DNA of 64,000 nt from Mucilaginibacter polytrichastri. GTDB taxonomy: Bacteria > Bacteroidota > Bacteroidia > Sphingobacteriales > Sphingobacteriaceae. The stretch covers positions 1,959,924 through 2,023,923 of the forward strand of contig NZ_MPPL01000001.1 of NCBI RefSeq assembly GCF_001911425.1, read 5' to 3'. This document shows, one piece after another, positions 55,534-64,000 of the stretch. Under the pieces are notes generated by a model, which saw only the letters and a program-made list of their open reading frames with translations, had not been told where the DNA came from and did no database searches. Both the position numbers and the translations under genes were made by a program. Every line of letters starts with the position of its first letter. Position 1 is the stretch's first letter.

Positions 55534-55564
55534 CAAATATGAATATAGTTTTCATAAAAACAAA
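55534..55564 (-). promoter_or_regulatory. trp promoter
   Basis: On the minus strand: TTTG (55564-55561), exactly 19 bp, then CATATTTG (55541-55534), one base from TAnnTTTG. Transcription would start about 10 nt before the leader peptide ATG. This fits the attenuator layout. Confidence 0.7.
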
Positions 55565-55617
55565 CAGAATAATATTTTTACTTACTTTACCCTTACATTA
55601 ATTGTAATATAACTCAA

Positions 55618-56574
55618 ATGGCGATCAAAAAATATGCTGTAAACCCCGAGGATGACCTTGGCTTTGGTACCCAGGCAGTAAGGCAGCGCATTATTAACCG
55701 CGATGGCAGCATTAATGTTAAACGCCTGGGCATTCCGTTTTTCAGCACAACAAATACTTACCACAGGCTCATTACCATGAAATGGTCCAGCTTTTGGGTT
55801 ACAGTTATTACAGCGTATATTATAGTTAATGTTTTTTTCGCCCTCCTTTACTTGTTCATTGGCATACAGAACCTGCATGGCACCGGGGATAATAATGTAA
55901 GCAACCATTTTTTGAATGCATTTTTCTTTTCGGCGCAAACACTTTCTACCGTGGGTTACGGCCATATTAGCCCCGCAGGTAATGTAGCCAACTGGGTAGC
56001 AGCATTTGAATCCATGATCGGGCTGTTGGCTTTTGCACTGGCAACCGGCTTATTATATGGTCGTTTTTCGCGACCCTCGGCAAAGTTTGTTTTCAGCGAA
56101 AACTTATTGATCGCTCCCTATGCTGCTACAGGCGGGCGGGGCCTCATGTTCAGGCTGGCCAATATGCGCCTCAATATTTTATTGGATGTAGCCATTGAAG
56201 TTACCTTCTCGTTTAATGAAATTGTGGATGGTAAAACCGTACGCCGCTTTTATACCCTACCGCTTGAGCGTACCAGGGTGAGCATCCTTACCCTCAGCTG
56301 GACGGTTGTGCACCCCCTCACCGAAGACAGCCCGCTATACAGCATTACTGCCGAGGATATGAAATCATCAAATGCCACCTTTAATATTTTAATACAAGCT
56401 TTTGACGATACATTTTCGCAAACCGTACATTCCCGTACCTCTTATCAGCATGATGAAATTATTTGGGGAGCCAAATTTGTGCCTGCATTTTCGCATGACC
56501 AGGATGGGCAGGTGCAGCTACACCTGGGTAAAATCAGCGATTATACAGATGTTGAACTACCTATTATTGGGTAA
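55618..56574 (+). CDS. KirBac-type inward rectifier potassium channel
   Basis: 318 aa. Two transmembrane helices (about 60-82 and 128-150) around a pore loop with selectivity filter TVGYG at 111-115. An N-terminal slide-helix region and a C-terminal immunoglobulin-like cytoplasmic domain (about 165-318; SRPSAKFVFSENLLIAPY, ANMRLNILLDVAIEV) complete the KirBac plan. Passive K+ channel, probably tetrameric, in the inner membrane. Divergent from the trp leader with about 100 bp between starts. Confidence 0.95.
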   Translation: MAIKKYAVNPEDDLGFGTQAVRQRIINRDGSINVKRLGIPFFSTTNTYHRLITMKWSSFWVTVITAYIIVNVFFALLYLFIGIQNLHGTGDNNVSNHFLNAFFFSAQTLSTVGYGHISPAGNVANWVAAFESMIGLLAFALATGLLYGRFSRPSAKFVFSENLLIAPYAATGGRGLMFRLANMRLNILLDVAIEVTFSFNEIVDGKTVRRFYTLPLERTRVSILTLSWTVVHPLTEDSPLYSITAEDMKSSNATFNILIQAFDDTFSQTVHSRTSYQHDEIIWGAKFVPAFSHDQDGQVQLHLGKISDYTDVELPIIG

Positions 56575-56864
56575 AAGTTTTTTAGCTTGTGACGCACTTG
56601 CGTCACGAAAAATCTCAAAACAAGTCCTCAACTTAGTAATGTCCTTTTGAGATTATAAAAATCAGAAGGGTATGCTGATAATTTAGTCAGCAGAGAAAAG
56701 AAAGTAAATCTGGCAATATTATTAATTACTAACCTCAATAAGGTATTACGGTTAAAGCAAATACTTGAGCTCAATTAAACAAAGGGCTACACGCTCAATT
56801 ATTCATTTTAAATTTTGATAAAGCAGTTAAAGGCGTTGCAAACGCCAAAAAGTCTACCCTCTTT
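56575..56864. other. intergenic region after the potassium channel gene
   Basis: Holds a perfect GTGACGC/GCGTCAC hairpin with a 4-nt loop (56589-56606), 14 bp after the stop but without a T run. It may protect the 3' end. The rest is AT-rich with no ORF, leading into the inverted repeat at 56865. Confidence 0.55.
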
Positions 56865-56951
56865 TGTCATTCTGACGAAGGAAGATTCTTCTTCATGATG
56901 CACCGGGAAAATACAGGGCGAAGAAGATATTTCACTACGTTCAATATGACA
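56865..56951. repeat. dispersed inverted repeat (TGTCATTCTGA family, eroded)
   Basis: Starts TGTCATTCTGACGAAGG and ends TTCAATATGACA; the arms match imperfectly. A degenerate relative of the perfect copy at 35063-35151. Confidence 0.8.
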
Positions 56952-56994
56952 AATTGTATTGAAGTTTACGTTTATTTCATTAACAAATCAACAA

Positions 56995-57807
56995 TTAAAA
57001 TAAAGGGTTTTTCTCCTTGGCAAACTTATTATAAACCAGCTTGTCCAGCCAGGCAGGTAAAAATTTGCTGAGGAATACGGTGAGATTGCCTTGTGCAGTC
57101 ATCACCAGGGTGCGTGATTGGTTAACTACACCATCGGCTATACGTTTGGCAACTTCTTCTGACGACATCATTTTTTGTTCGTCGAGGCTACTTTCGCCCT
57201 GCGAAACACCGGCTTTGTTTAACGCAGTGTTACGGATGTTTGATGAGGTAAAACCGGGGCAGGCAGTCATTACATGTACACCGGTCTTCAGGTTTTCAAC
57301 CCTTAGTGCATCCAGGAAACCATTCATCGCAAATTTAGAGGCAGAATATCCGGTGCGGCCCGGTAAACCTTTGTATCCTGCAATGGATGAAACCCCTACT
57401 ATGGTACCTTTGCTGGCCAGCAAAGCAGGCATGGCATGTTTGGTGCAATATACCGTACCCCAGAAGTTAACATCCATCAGGGTGCGCAGTACGCTAATAT
57501 CAGCATCTTTAAAAAGGGCTCGCATAGAGATGCCGGCGTTGTTAACCAGTACATCTATTTTGCCGTAAGTAACAATGGCTTGTTTAATTAAAAATGCGCA
57601 ATCATCTTCGTGGCTAACATCACATTGCGCGGCAACGCACTTAATACCGTATTCTTTTTCGATGTTTTGCGATATTTCACACAGGGTAACATACTGGCGT
57701 GCGCCCAAAACCAAGTTTGCCCCGCGTGCGGCAAATTCTAATGCAAGTGCTTTGCCAATGCCTGACGATGCGCCTGTAATTACAACAATTTTATCCTTTA
57801 AGTTCAT
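56995..57807 (-). CDS. short-chain dehydrogenase/reductase
   Basis: 270 aa classical SDR. Cofactor motif TGASSGIG at 11-18, NNAG, catalytic Ser in GVSSIAG and the Tyr-x-x-x-Lys pair in GYSASKFAMNG. A hydrophobic C-terminal stretch with VFLSKFLPAWLDKLVY suggests membrane association, as in DHRS7-like SDRs. Substrate unknown. Third gene of recR-GT2-SDR; overlaps the glycosyltransferase gene by 17 bp. Confidence 0.92.
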   Translation of the reverse strand: MNLKDKIVVITGASSGIGKALALEFAARGANLVLGARQYVTLCEISQNIEKEYGIKCVAAQCDVSHEDDCAFLIKQAIVTYGKIDVLVNNAGISMRALFKDADISVLRTLMDVNFWGTVYCTKHAMPALLASKGTIVGVSSIAGYKGLPGRTGYSASKFAMNGFLDALRVENLKTGVHVMTACPGFTSSNIRNTALNKAGVSQGESSLDEQKMMSSEEVAKRIADGVVNQSRTLVMTAQGNLTVFLSKFLPAWLDKLVYNKFAKEKNPLF

Positions 57808-58618
57808 AAGCCGGGTAGAGTGCCTGCAACGGTTTTACACGTAATGCAGGTAACCTGAAAATGTATTTTACCGCGAATATAAACATCGCACCATAAAAAC
57901 TTTTCAGATTGGCCCAGCTAAATTTTCCCGAACGGTTGTATTGCAGGTTAATGATGTAGGTTTTAGGGAAATAATAGTTCCTGAAACCCGCTAAACGGAT
58001 GCGGTACGAAAGATCTATATTGGCGCCATAACGGTCGAAACGCTCATCCAGCAACCCAACAGTATCCATAACAGAACGGCGGATCAGCATAAACCTATCG
58101 TGCAGTACGTCGGTTTCAGTGGTATCAAACTCATCGTTGTGGCGGCCAATGTAGTGCTCGCTCAAGCGAGATTTAGAGAACTGTTTTAACAAGCCTGTTA
58201 GCTTAAAAAGCGTAACCCAGCGGCGCGGCAGCGTTTTTTTAGAAGCCGGCATGTAGTTGCCATCCATATTCAGCATGCGTACGCTCAGGCCACCTGCCGG
58301 GGCGTGGGAATCCATAAAGTCAACAGCTTTGCTGATGGTTTCTTTCTTAGTAAGGGCATCGGGACTTAGAAATAACACGTACTCCCCTTTTGCCATGCTG
58401 ATACCTTGGTTTACACAATGAGATAAACCACCGTTAGCAGTTGTTATTTTAACTTCAGGAAATTCATTAGTAATGGTTTCAACTGTGTGGTCATCAGAAC
58501 TATTGTCTACCAGAATAATTTCGGCATCCATGTTTTGGACAGATCTATGCAGGGCCGCTAAAGATTGGCGCAAAACCTTGCACATATTATAGCTTACCAT
58601 AATCACAGAAACCTTCAT
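57791..58618 (-). CDS. family 2 glycosyltransferase
   Basis: 275 aa GT-A fold. Starts MKVSVIMVSYNMCKVLRQSL, then IILVDNSSDDHT, NGGLSHCVNQGI (the GGxxxxxNxG donor-site pattern of rhamnosyltransferase-like GT2) and LFLSPDA in the place of the metal-binding NPD. Likely adds a sugar in cell-surface polysaccharide synthesis; donor and acceptor unknown. Starts 5 bp after recR and overlaps the SDR gene. Confidence 0.9.
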   Translation of the reverse strand: MKVSVIMVSYNMCKVLRQSLAALHRSVQNMDAEIILVDNSSDDHTVETITNEFPEVKITTANGGLSHCVNQGISMAKGEYVLFLSPDALTKKETISKAVDFMDSHAPAGGLSVRMLNMDGNYMPASKKTLPRRWVTLFKLTGLLKQFSKSRLSEHYIGRHNDEFDTTETDVLHDRFMLIRRSVMDTVGLLDERFDRYGANIDLSYRIRLAGFRNYYFPKTYIINLQYNRSGKFSWANLKSFYGAMFIFAVKYIFRLPALRVKPLQALYPAYELKG

Positions 58619-58623
58619 ATGCT

Positions 58624-59241
58624 TTATCTCGATAGTGAATTTTCGTACGGTACACGAGTTGCAATTGACCTGCCTAAGGTTATCTCGTCTACGTACTCTA
58701 ATTCACCACCAAAAGCTATGCCACGGGCTATGGTTGAGATGTTTATGTGGAAATCTTTTAATCTTTTATTTAAATAAAAAATAGTGGTATCGCCTTCCAT
58801 GGTGGCGCTTAATGCAAAAATAACTTCTTTAACCTCACCGGGTGTTATCCTGGTCAATAAAGAGTCTATTTCAAGGTCAGAAGGGCCTATGCCATCCATT
58901 GGAGAGATCAACCCACCAAGCACATGATACACACCATTAAACTGATTGGTGTTCTCAATGGCCATTACATCGCGTGTATCTTCTACTATACAAATTGTAC
59001 TGCGGTCGCGCTTGTGCGATGTGCAAATTTCGCACACCTGCTGGTCTGATATGTTATGGCATACCCGGCAAAAAAGGATCTCGTTGCGCAGCTTGGTCAT
59101 GGCCAGGCTAAAGCGCTCTACTTCGTCTTTTTCCTGGTTTAGTAAATGCAATACCAAACGCAAAGCTGTTTTTTGCCCTACACCGGGCAGCTTTGAAAAT
59201 TCGGCAACAGCATTTTCTAATAATTTAGAGGAAAAATTCAT
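58624..59241 (-). CDS. recR: recombination mediator RecR
   Basis: 205 aa. Helix-hairpin-helix (about 17-33, KLPGVGQKTALRL), four-Cys zinc finger (Cys58, Cys61, Cys70, Cys73), Toprim domain starting at ICIVEDTRDVMAIE, and the C-terminal LGRSIATRVPYENSLSR-type end. With RecO it loads RecA in gap repair. First gene of a three-gene unit, divergent from the symporter gene. Confidence 0.97.
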   Translation of the reverse strand: MNFSSKLLENAVAEFSKLPGVGQKTALRLVLHLLNQEKDEVERFSLAMTKLRNEILFCRVCHNISDQQVCEICTSHKRDRSTICIVEDTRDVMAIENTNQFNGVYHVLGGLISPMDGIGPSDLEIDSLLTRITPGEVKEVIFALSATMEGDTTIFYLNKRLKDFHINISTIARGIAFGGELEYVDEITLGRSIATRVPYENSLSR

Positions 59242-59351
59242 AGTTCAAATTTAAAAAAAAAGCGGCTCATTTCTTGTCAGGATAAGGTCAACAGCCTATC
59301 TTTCGCTTTGTGTGGTTTAAACCGCATATTTATATCGCTAAAAAAACTACT

Positions 59352-60836
59352 ATGGCGCCAGGCATATTGCTTTTATTTATAATCGGTTACTTTTTTGTAC
59401 TGATCCTGATCTCATTTTTAACCACCGGTAAAACGTCGGATAACGATACGTTTTTTGTGGCCAACCGTAACTCTAAATGGTACCTGGTGGCCTTTGGGAT
59501 GATTGGTACCGCGCTGAGTGGTGTAACCTTTATATCGGTACCCGGCAAAGTAGGCGCAGTCACCGGCGACCAGTTTGCTTACTTTCAGTTTGTACTGGGT
59601 AACGCGGCGGGCTTTATCGTAATCTGTTTGGTGCTGCTGCCGTTGTACTATCGCTTACAGCTTACTTCTATTTATGGGTATATAGAAAGCGCCCTGGGCA
59701 AATGGAGCTATAAAACTGCGGCGGGGATCTTTTTAATTAGCCGTACCATTGGCTCGGCTTTCAGGCTGTACCTGGTGGTTATTATTTTGCAGAAATTTAT
59801 TTTCGATGCCTATCATATTCCGTTTGCGGTTACGGTGCTCATCTGTCTGGTGCTCATCTGGTCTTACACGTTTAAGGGCGGGTTGAAAACTATTATTATT
59901 ACAGATAGCTTACAGACGCTTTTTTTGGTGGCTTCAGTTTTCCTGTCCATTTATTTTATTTGCCGCAGCCTTAACCTCGATGCCATCCAGGCTTTCGAAA
60001 CGGTGAAAAACAGCAGTTACTCGCAGGTGTTTTTCTTTAATGATTTCATGAGCAATAAGCTGCATTTTGGTAAAGAGTTTCTTGGTGGCATGTTTATTAC
60101 CATAGCCATGGTGGGGCTCGACCAGGACCTGATGCAGAAAAACCTGAGCCTGAAAAATATCCGTGAAGCGCAGAAAAATATGTTCAGCTTTACGTCGATT
60201 TTTGTGGTGATCAACATCTTTTTTTTAAGCGTTGGTGCATTGCTTTATATTTACGCTGAGCATCATCATGTTAAGGTAGAAAAAACAGATTACCTGTACC
60301 CTACTATAGCCTTAAACTACCTGGGCGTTGCACCCGCTATTGTATTTATGCTGGGTTTAACGGCAGCAACCTTTGCCACTACAGATTCGGCATTGACAGC
60401 GTTGACTACCTCTTTTTGTATCGACTTTTTAAACTTTAACAAACGGGAAGATACCAACAGCAAAAAAATGGTGTCCATGCGGCATTACGTGCACATAGCC
60501 TTTTCGGGGTTAATGTTTTTGACCATTATTTTGTTTAATGCCATAAATAATGATGCCGTGGTAAGTGCTATATTTAAGATAGCCTCTTACACCTACGGGC
60601 CACTGCTGGGCTTGTATGCATTTGGTTTATTGCTGAAAAACCGCCAGGTAAATGACAAGCTGGTGCCCTTTATTTGTTTGATCTCACCGGCTATCTGTTA
60701 CTTTTTAAGTACTGAATCAAAAAGGCTTTTGGGTGGTTATGTTTTTGATAATGAACTTATCATTGTAAACGGATTGCTTACATTTGCCGGCTTATTGCTC
60801 ACCTCAAAACCAAAAGAGAAGCTAGCAGTACTTTAA
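59352..60836 (+). CDS. sodium:solute symporter (SSS family)
   Basis: 494 aa from ATG 59352; a GTG 14 codons upstream is in frame, but the ATG sits directly before the first helix (APGILLLFIIGYFFV). About 13 membrane helices. Early SSS features include NRNSKWYLVAFGMIGTALSGVTF (in part), and GGMFITIAMVGLDQDLMQKN covers the Na-site region. Imports an unknown solute with Na+. The LOG gene follows by 25 bp on the same strand, so they may be one transcript. Confidence 0.9.
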   Translation: MAPGILLLFIIGYFFVLILISFLTTGKTSDNDTFFVANRNSKWYLVAFGMIGTALSGVTFISVPGKVGAVTGDQFAYFQFVLGNAAGFIVICLVLLPLYYRLQLTSIYGYIESALGKWSYKTAAGIFLISRTIGSAFRLYLVVIILQKFIFDAYHIPFAVTVLICLVLIWSYTFKGGLKTIIITDSLQTLFLVASVFLSIYFICRSLNLDAIQAFETVKNSSYSQVFFFNDFMSNKLHFGKEFLGGMFITIAMVGLDQDLMQKNLSLKNIREAQKNMFSFTSIFVVINIFFLSVGALLYIYAEHHHVKVEKTDYLYPTIALNYLGVAPAIVFMLGLTAATFATTDSALTALTTSFCIDFLNFNKREDTNSKKMVSMRHYVHIAFSGLMFLTIILFNAINNDAVVSAIFKIASYTYGPLLGLYAFGLLLKNRQVNDKLVPFICLISPAICYFLSTESKRLLGGYVFDNELIIVNGLLTFAGLLLTSKPKEKLAVL

Positions 60837-60861
60837 TTATACAAAGAGAATTAGATATAAT

Positions 60862-61566
60862 ATGAGTGACGAAAAGATTAGAAAAGCCTTTACCAACAAC
60901 AGTTGGCACGAGATTAAGGTAACAGACTCCTGGCAGATCTTTAAGATTATGGCCGAGTTTGTGGACGGATTTGAGAAACTAGCCAAGATCGGCCCCTGCG
61001 TATCCATATTTGGATCGGCACGTACCAAAAACGAGAATAAGTATTACCAGATGGCTGTAGATACCGCACGCCTGCTTACCGAGCATGGTTACGGTGTAAT
61101 CTCTGGCGGTGGCCCTGGTATTATGGAAGCGGCTAATAAAGGCGCTTACGAGGCCGGTGGTAAATCGGTGGGTTTAAATATTGAACTGCCGTTTGAGCAG
61201 TTTCATAACAGGTATATAGACCGCGATAAATTGCTGGAGTTTGATTACTTTTTTGTGCGCAAGGTAATGTTCATGAAGTACTCGCAGGGCTTTATTATTT
61301 TGCCGGGCGGTTTTGGTACTATGGACGAATCTTTCGAGGCGATCACATTGATCCAGACCGGTAAAATTGCACGTTTCCCGATTGTATTTGTGGGCGTTAG
61401 TTACTGGAAAGGTTTGTTTGATTGGGTTGAGGCCAGTATGCTGAACGACGAGCACAACATTAATCCCGACGATTTGAACCTGTACCGATTGGTTGACACG
61501 CCTGAAGAAGCGGTTGACCACATCTTCAAGTTCTATCAAAAATATGTGCTTAAACCTAATTTTTAG
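60862..61566 (+). CDS. LOG family protein (TIGR00730 type)
   Basis: 234 aa Rossmann-like nucleotide phosphoribohydrolase family, once mis-named lysine decarboxylase. Signature motifs ISGGGPGIMEAANKGA and PGGFGTMDESFE are intact. LOG enzymes release free bases from cytokinin-type or other nucleoside monophosphates; the bacterial substrate is uncertain. About 25 bp after the symporter gene. Confidence 0.93.
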   Translation: MSDEKIRKAFTNNSWHEIKVTDSWQIFKIMAEFVDGFEKLAKIGPCVSIFGSARTKNENKYYQMAVDTARLLTEHGYGVISGGGPGIMEAANKGAYEAGGKSVGLNIELPFEQFHNRYIDRDKLLEFDYFFVRKVMFMKYSQGFIILPGGFGTMDESFEAITLIQTGKIARFPIVFVGVSYWKGLFDWVEASMLNDEHNINPDDLNLYRLVDTPEEAVDHIFKFYQKYVLKPNF

Positions 61567-61586
61567 GAGAGCTATAAACTTTACCA

Positions 61587-61689
61587 CCCGTCATCCTGAA
61601 CTTGTTTCAGGATCCCACAGGACATATCACTTTCGGAGTATACGAGAGACTTAGCATGTGGGTTGCCGAAACAAGTTCGGCATGGCGGG
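61587..61689. repeat. dispersed inverted repeat (GTCATCCTGAACTTGTTTCAGG family)
   Basis: Arms beginning CCCGTCATCCTGAACTTG and ending CAAGTTCGGCATGGCGGG match as imperfect reverse complements. Homologous to 15498-15596 and 23662-23760. Lies 20 bp after the LOG stop. Confidence 0.85.
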
Positions 61690-61722
61690 CGGGTTAACCA
61701 ATAACCTAATAACTAATATCCA

Positions 61723-62964
61723 ATGTCTCACCCCGATCAACCTAAACGCCAGGCAGCGCTCGGCTTTATATTTGTTACCCTGCTTATTGATATTACCGGC
61801 TTTGGTATTATCATCCCGGTGATCCCGAAATTGCTGGAGCACCTCATCCACGGTAATTTAAGTGATGCCGCACGTTATGGCGGGTGGATGACCTTTGCCT
61901 ATTCCATAATGCAGTTTTTGTTTGCCCCGGTTTTGGGTAACCTGAGCGATAAATATGGACGCAGGCCTATTTTGTTAGGCTCGTTACTCGGTTTCGCTAT
62001 AGACTATACCTTCCTGGCCTTTGCTCCTACGGTGTGGTGGTTGTTTGTAGGGCGCATTATTGCCGGTATCACGGGCGCCAGTTTCACAACAGCCTCGGCT
62101 TACATTGCCGATATCAGCGAACCCGAAAAACGTGCGCAAAACTTCGGCATCATTGGCGCTGCTTTTGGCATCGGGTTTATTATTGGCCCGGTACTGGGTG
62201 GCGTATTAGGGCAGTACAGTACCAAATTGCCTTTCCTGGCAGCGGCTGGTCTGGCTTTGGTTAATGCTATTTACGGGTTCTTTATTTTGCCCGAATCTTT
62301 AGCACCTGAAAACAGGCGTGCTTTTGAATGGAAAAGGGCTAACCCGGTTGGCTCATTAATGCAGTTAAAAAAATACCCTGCAGTAAGTGGTTTAATTGCC
62401 TCATTAATATTGATTTATATTGCAGCGCATGCCGTACAAAGCACCTGGACATTTTTTACCATGTCGCGCTTCGGGTGGACGGAAGCATTGGTTGGTTACT
62501 CATTAGGTTTAATCGGGTTACTATCCGGCCTCGTGCAGGGCTTGTTGATCCGGGTTACCATCCCCAAGCTTGGGCAGAAAAAAAGTATTGTACTGGGTTT
62601 ACTTTTATACAGCATTGCCTTGTTTCTGTTTGCATTTGCCAGCCAAAGCTGGATGATGTTTGCTATTCTATCCATCTATTGCCTGGGCGGTATTGCAGGG
62701 CCAGCCTTGCAGGGGTTAATCAGTACGCAGATCCCCCCGAATGAACAGGGCGAATTACAGGGCGGACTAACCAGTTTAATGAGCGTAACATCTATAATCG
62801 GTCCGCCGTTAATGACCACCCTATTTGCCTGGTTTACCGGCAAGAGCGCGCCGATACATTTCCCGGGTGCGCCATTTTTAATGGGTGCTGTGTTGATGCT
62901 TGCCAGCACTTTACTGGCGATCCGTAATTTTAAACGCGCACGGCAAAAAAATGAAGCAGCGTAA
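61723..62964 (+). CDS. MFS transporter, TCR/Tet type
   Basis: 413 aa, 12 membrane helices. Motif [15 protein letters not shown], the antiporter-type [18 protein letters not shown] in helix 5, and a second-half [22 protein letters not shown], as in TetA-like drug:H+ antiporters. Confers export of an unknown compound; a resistance role is a guess from the family. A close paralogue follows 34 bp downstream. Confidence 0.92.
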   Translation: MSHPDQPKRQAALGFIFVTLLIDITGFGIIIPVIPKLLEHLIHGNLSDAARYGGWMTFAYSIMQFLFAPVLGNLSDKYGRRPILLGSLLGFAIDYTFLAFAPTVWWLFVGRIIAGITGASFTTASAYIADISEPEKRAQNFGIIGAAFGIGFIIGPVLGGVLGQYSTKLPFLAAAGLALVNAIYGFFILPESLAPENRRAFEWKRANPVGSLMQLKKYPAVSGLIASLILIYIAAHAVQSTWTFFTMSRFGWTEALVGYSLGLIGLLSGLVQGLLIRVTIPKLGQKKSIVLGLLLYSIALFLFAFASQSWMMFAILSIYCLGGIAGPALQGLISTQIPPNEQGELQGGLTSLMSVTSIIGPPLMTTLFAWFTGKSAPIHFPGAPFLMGAVLMLASTLLAIRNFKRARQKNEAA

Positions 62965-62998
62965 AAACTTTAACCCATTTTATTGTTTTTAATTGCGA

Positions 62999-64000
62999 AT
63001 GGATAACCAAACTGAACCAAAAAGACCCGCAGCGCTAGGCTTTATATTTATTACCGTATTTATTGATGTGCTTGGTTTGGGGATCATTATCCCAATTTTG
63101 CCAAAGTTATTAGAGCAGCTGATACATTCTGATATAAGCATGGCCACCCAATACAGTGGTTATTTAACATTTGCATATGCGCTGATGCAGTTTGTTTTTT
63201 CGCCCATATTGGGTAACCTAAGTGATCGGTTTGGGCGCAGGCCTGTGCTGTTATGTTCTTTATTTGGTTTCGGGGTCGACTATCTTTTTATGGCCTTTGC
63301 CCCTACCATTGCCTGGCTATTTGTAGGCCGTATAGTTGCAGGTATTGCAGGTGCCAGCAGCACCACAGCCACCGCTTACATTGCAGATATCAGCACCGGT
63401 GATAAACGTGCCGCCAACTTTGGTTTAGTGGGTGCTGCAACGGGGCTTGGTTTTATATTGGGCATTGGCCTGGGTGGTTACCTGGGTGCTATCGGCCTTA
63501 AAATTCCATTTATGGTAGCAGCCGGCCTGGCCTTGTTGAACGCCGTGTACGGTTATTTTGTGTTGCCCGAGTCATTGGCCCCAGAAAATCGCCGTGCTTT
63601 TAACTGGAAGCGTGCAAACCCCATTGGCTCGTTAGTTAGGCTCAACGCTTACCCTGTGCTTGCAGGATTGATTAGTGCTTTTACATTAGTATACATTGGC
63701 CAAAAGGCAGTAGAAAGCGTGCTTGCCTTTTATCTCATCGAAAAGTTTCAATGGACCTTACCCAGTATCAGTAGTCTGGGGATTTTTATAGGCGTATTGC
63801 TGGTTTCTATACAGGGAGGTTTGATCCGCATTATCATCCCTAAATACGGGCAAAAAAGAAGTATCGTAGCCGGAATGATCTTTTATGCCGTTGGGCTGGT
63901 ACTGATTGCCTTTGCCGGTTACGGCTGGATGATGTATTTATTTATGATCCCCTATTGCCTCGGCGGTATATCCGGCCCTGCTTTGCAAGGTATTATTACC
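62999..64000 (+). CDS. MFS transporter, TCR/Tet type, cut by window end
   Basis: 334 codons are visible, open at the window end. Starts MDNQTEPKRPAALGFIFI. The same motifs as the upstream gene are present: GNLSDRFGRRPVLL, GIAGASSTTATAYIADIS and [14 protein letters not shown] tandem duplicate of its neighbour that has diverged, mostly in the second half. Probably co-transcribed with it. Confidence 0.92.
   Translation, partial: MDNQTEPKRPAALGFIFITVFIDVLGLGIIIPILPKLLEQLIHSDISMATQYSGYLTFAYALMQFVFSPILGNLSDRFGRRPVLLCSLFGFGVDYLFMAFAPTIAWLFVGRIVAGIAGASSTTATAYIADISTGDKRAANFGLVGAATGLGFILGIGLGGYLGAIGLKIPFMVAAGLALLNAVYGYFVLPESLAPENRRAFNWKRANPIGSLVRLNAYPVLAGLISAFTLVYIGQKAVESVLAFYLIEKFQWTLPSISSLGIFIGVLLVSIQGGLIRIIIPKYGQKRSIVAGMIFYAVGLVLIAFAGYGWMMYLFMIPYCLGGISGPALQGIIT

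Noticed and set aside
1..64000. tRNA genes, riboswitches, prophage, integrase or insertion sequences
   Set aside because: No cloverleaf, known riboswitch core or transposase/integrase-like protein was seen on either strand, though short RNAs could be missed by eye.

Overview
The window looks like chromosomal core DNA of a Bacteroidota bacterium, most likely family Sphingobacteriaceae (Mucilaginibacter- or Pedobacter-like; the genus is a guess). Reasons: moderate G+C, starts without Shine-Dalgarno sequences, several matches to the Bacteroidota promoter (-33 TTTG, -7 TAnnTTTG), N-terminal lipoprotein signals followed by Cys, a YXWGXW-repeat lipoprotein, gyrA followed by two TPR genes, an SpeA-type arginine decarboxylase of Bacteroidota length, and many dispersed intergenic inverted repeats. 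No phage, integrase, transposase, CRISPR array or tRNA gene was seen.

Layout. 1-786: two tandem 5S rRNA genes, the end of an rRNA operon, then a GC-rich non-coding block. 0.8-9.7 kb: PIN-PhoH ATPase, FUSC/YccS-like membrane protein, ppc, DUF4142 lipoprotein, DUF763 protein and an orphan gene with strong 3' hairpins. 9.9-18.1 kb (minus strand): gyrA followed by two TPR genes, a small exported protein, hemF, an MFS transporter and a cold-shock protein. 18.6-23.6 kb (plus): GH15 glucanohydrolase, PAS histidine kinase, 3-hydroxyacyl-CoA dehydrogenase and a YXWGXW lipoprotein. 23.8-29.7 kb: arginine block, with argS divergent from an arginine-deiminase-like gene, ctlX and arginine decarboxylase. 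29.8-39.1 kb: pseudouridine synthase, H1-like protein, PhoB-type regulator, TlpA-like lipoprotein, gatB, alaS, MerR regulator and an NAD(P)-binding protein. 39.3-47.5 kb: smc, S41 protease, a lolD/small Rossmann/HAD operon and sucC.

47.8-48.3 kb holds the most unusual item: four tandem 30-codon ORFs encoding nearly identical hydrophobic, cationic peptides. Their differences are almost all synonymous, and two of the spacers are identical. About 0.6 kb without an ORF follows. No match to a known family could be made from sequence alone.

48.9-64 kb: yceI, YciO/Sua5-type gene, nhaA, then trpD-trpF-trpB-trpA on the minus strand. Upstream of trpD is a complete transcription attenuator: a 15-residue leader peptide with three consecutive Trp codons, alternative hairpins and a terminator with a ten-base U run. 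Then come a KirBac potassium channel, recR-glycosyltransferase-SDR, a sodium:solute symporter, a LOG-family protein and two tandem MFS transporters, the second cut by the window end.

Intergenic gaps contain at least four families of imperfect palindromes of about 60-110 bp. Two copies lie inside the trp transcription unit.
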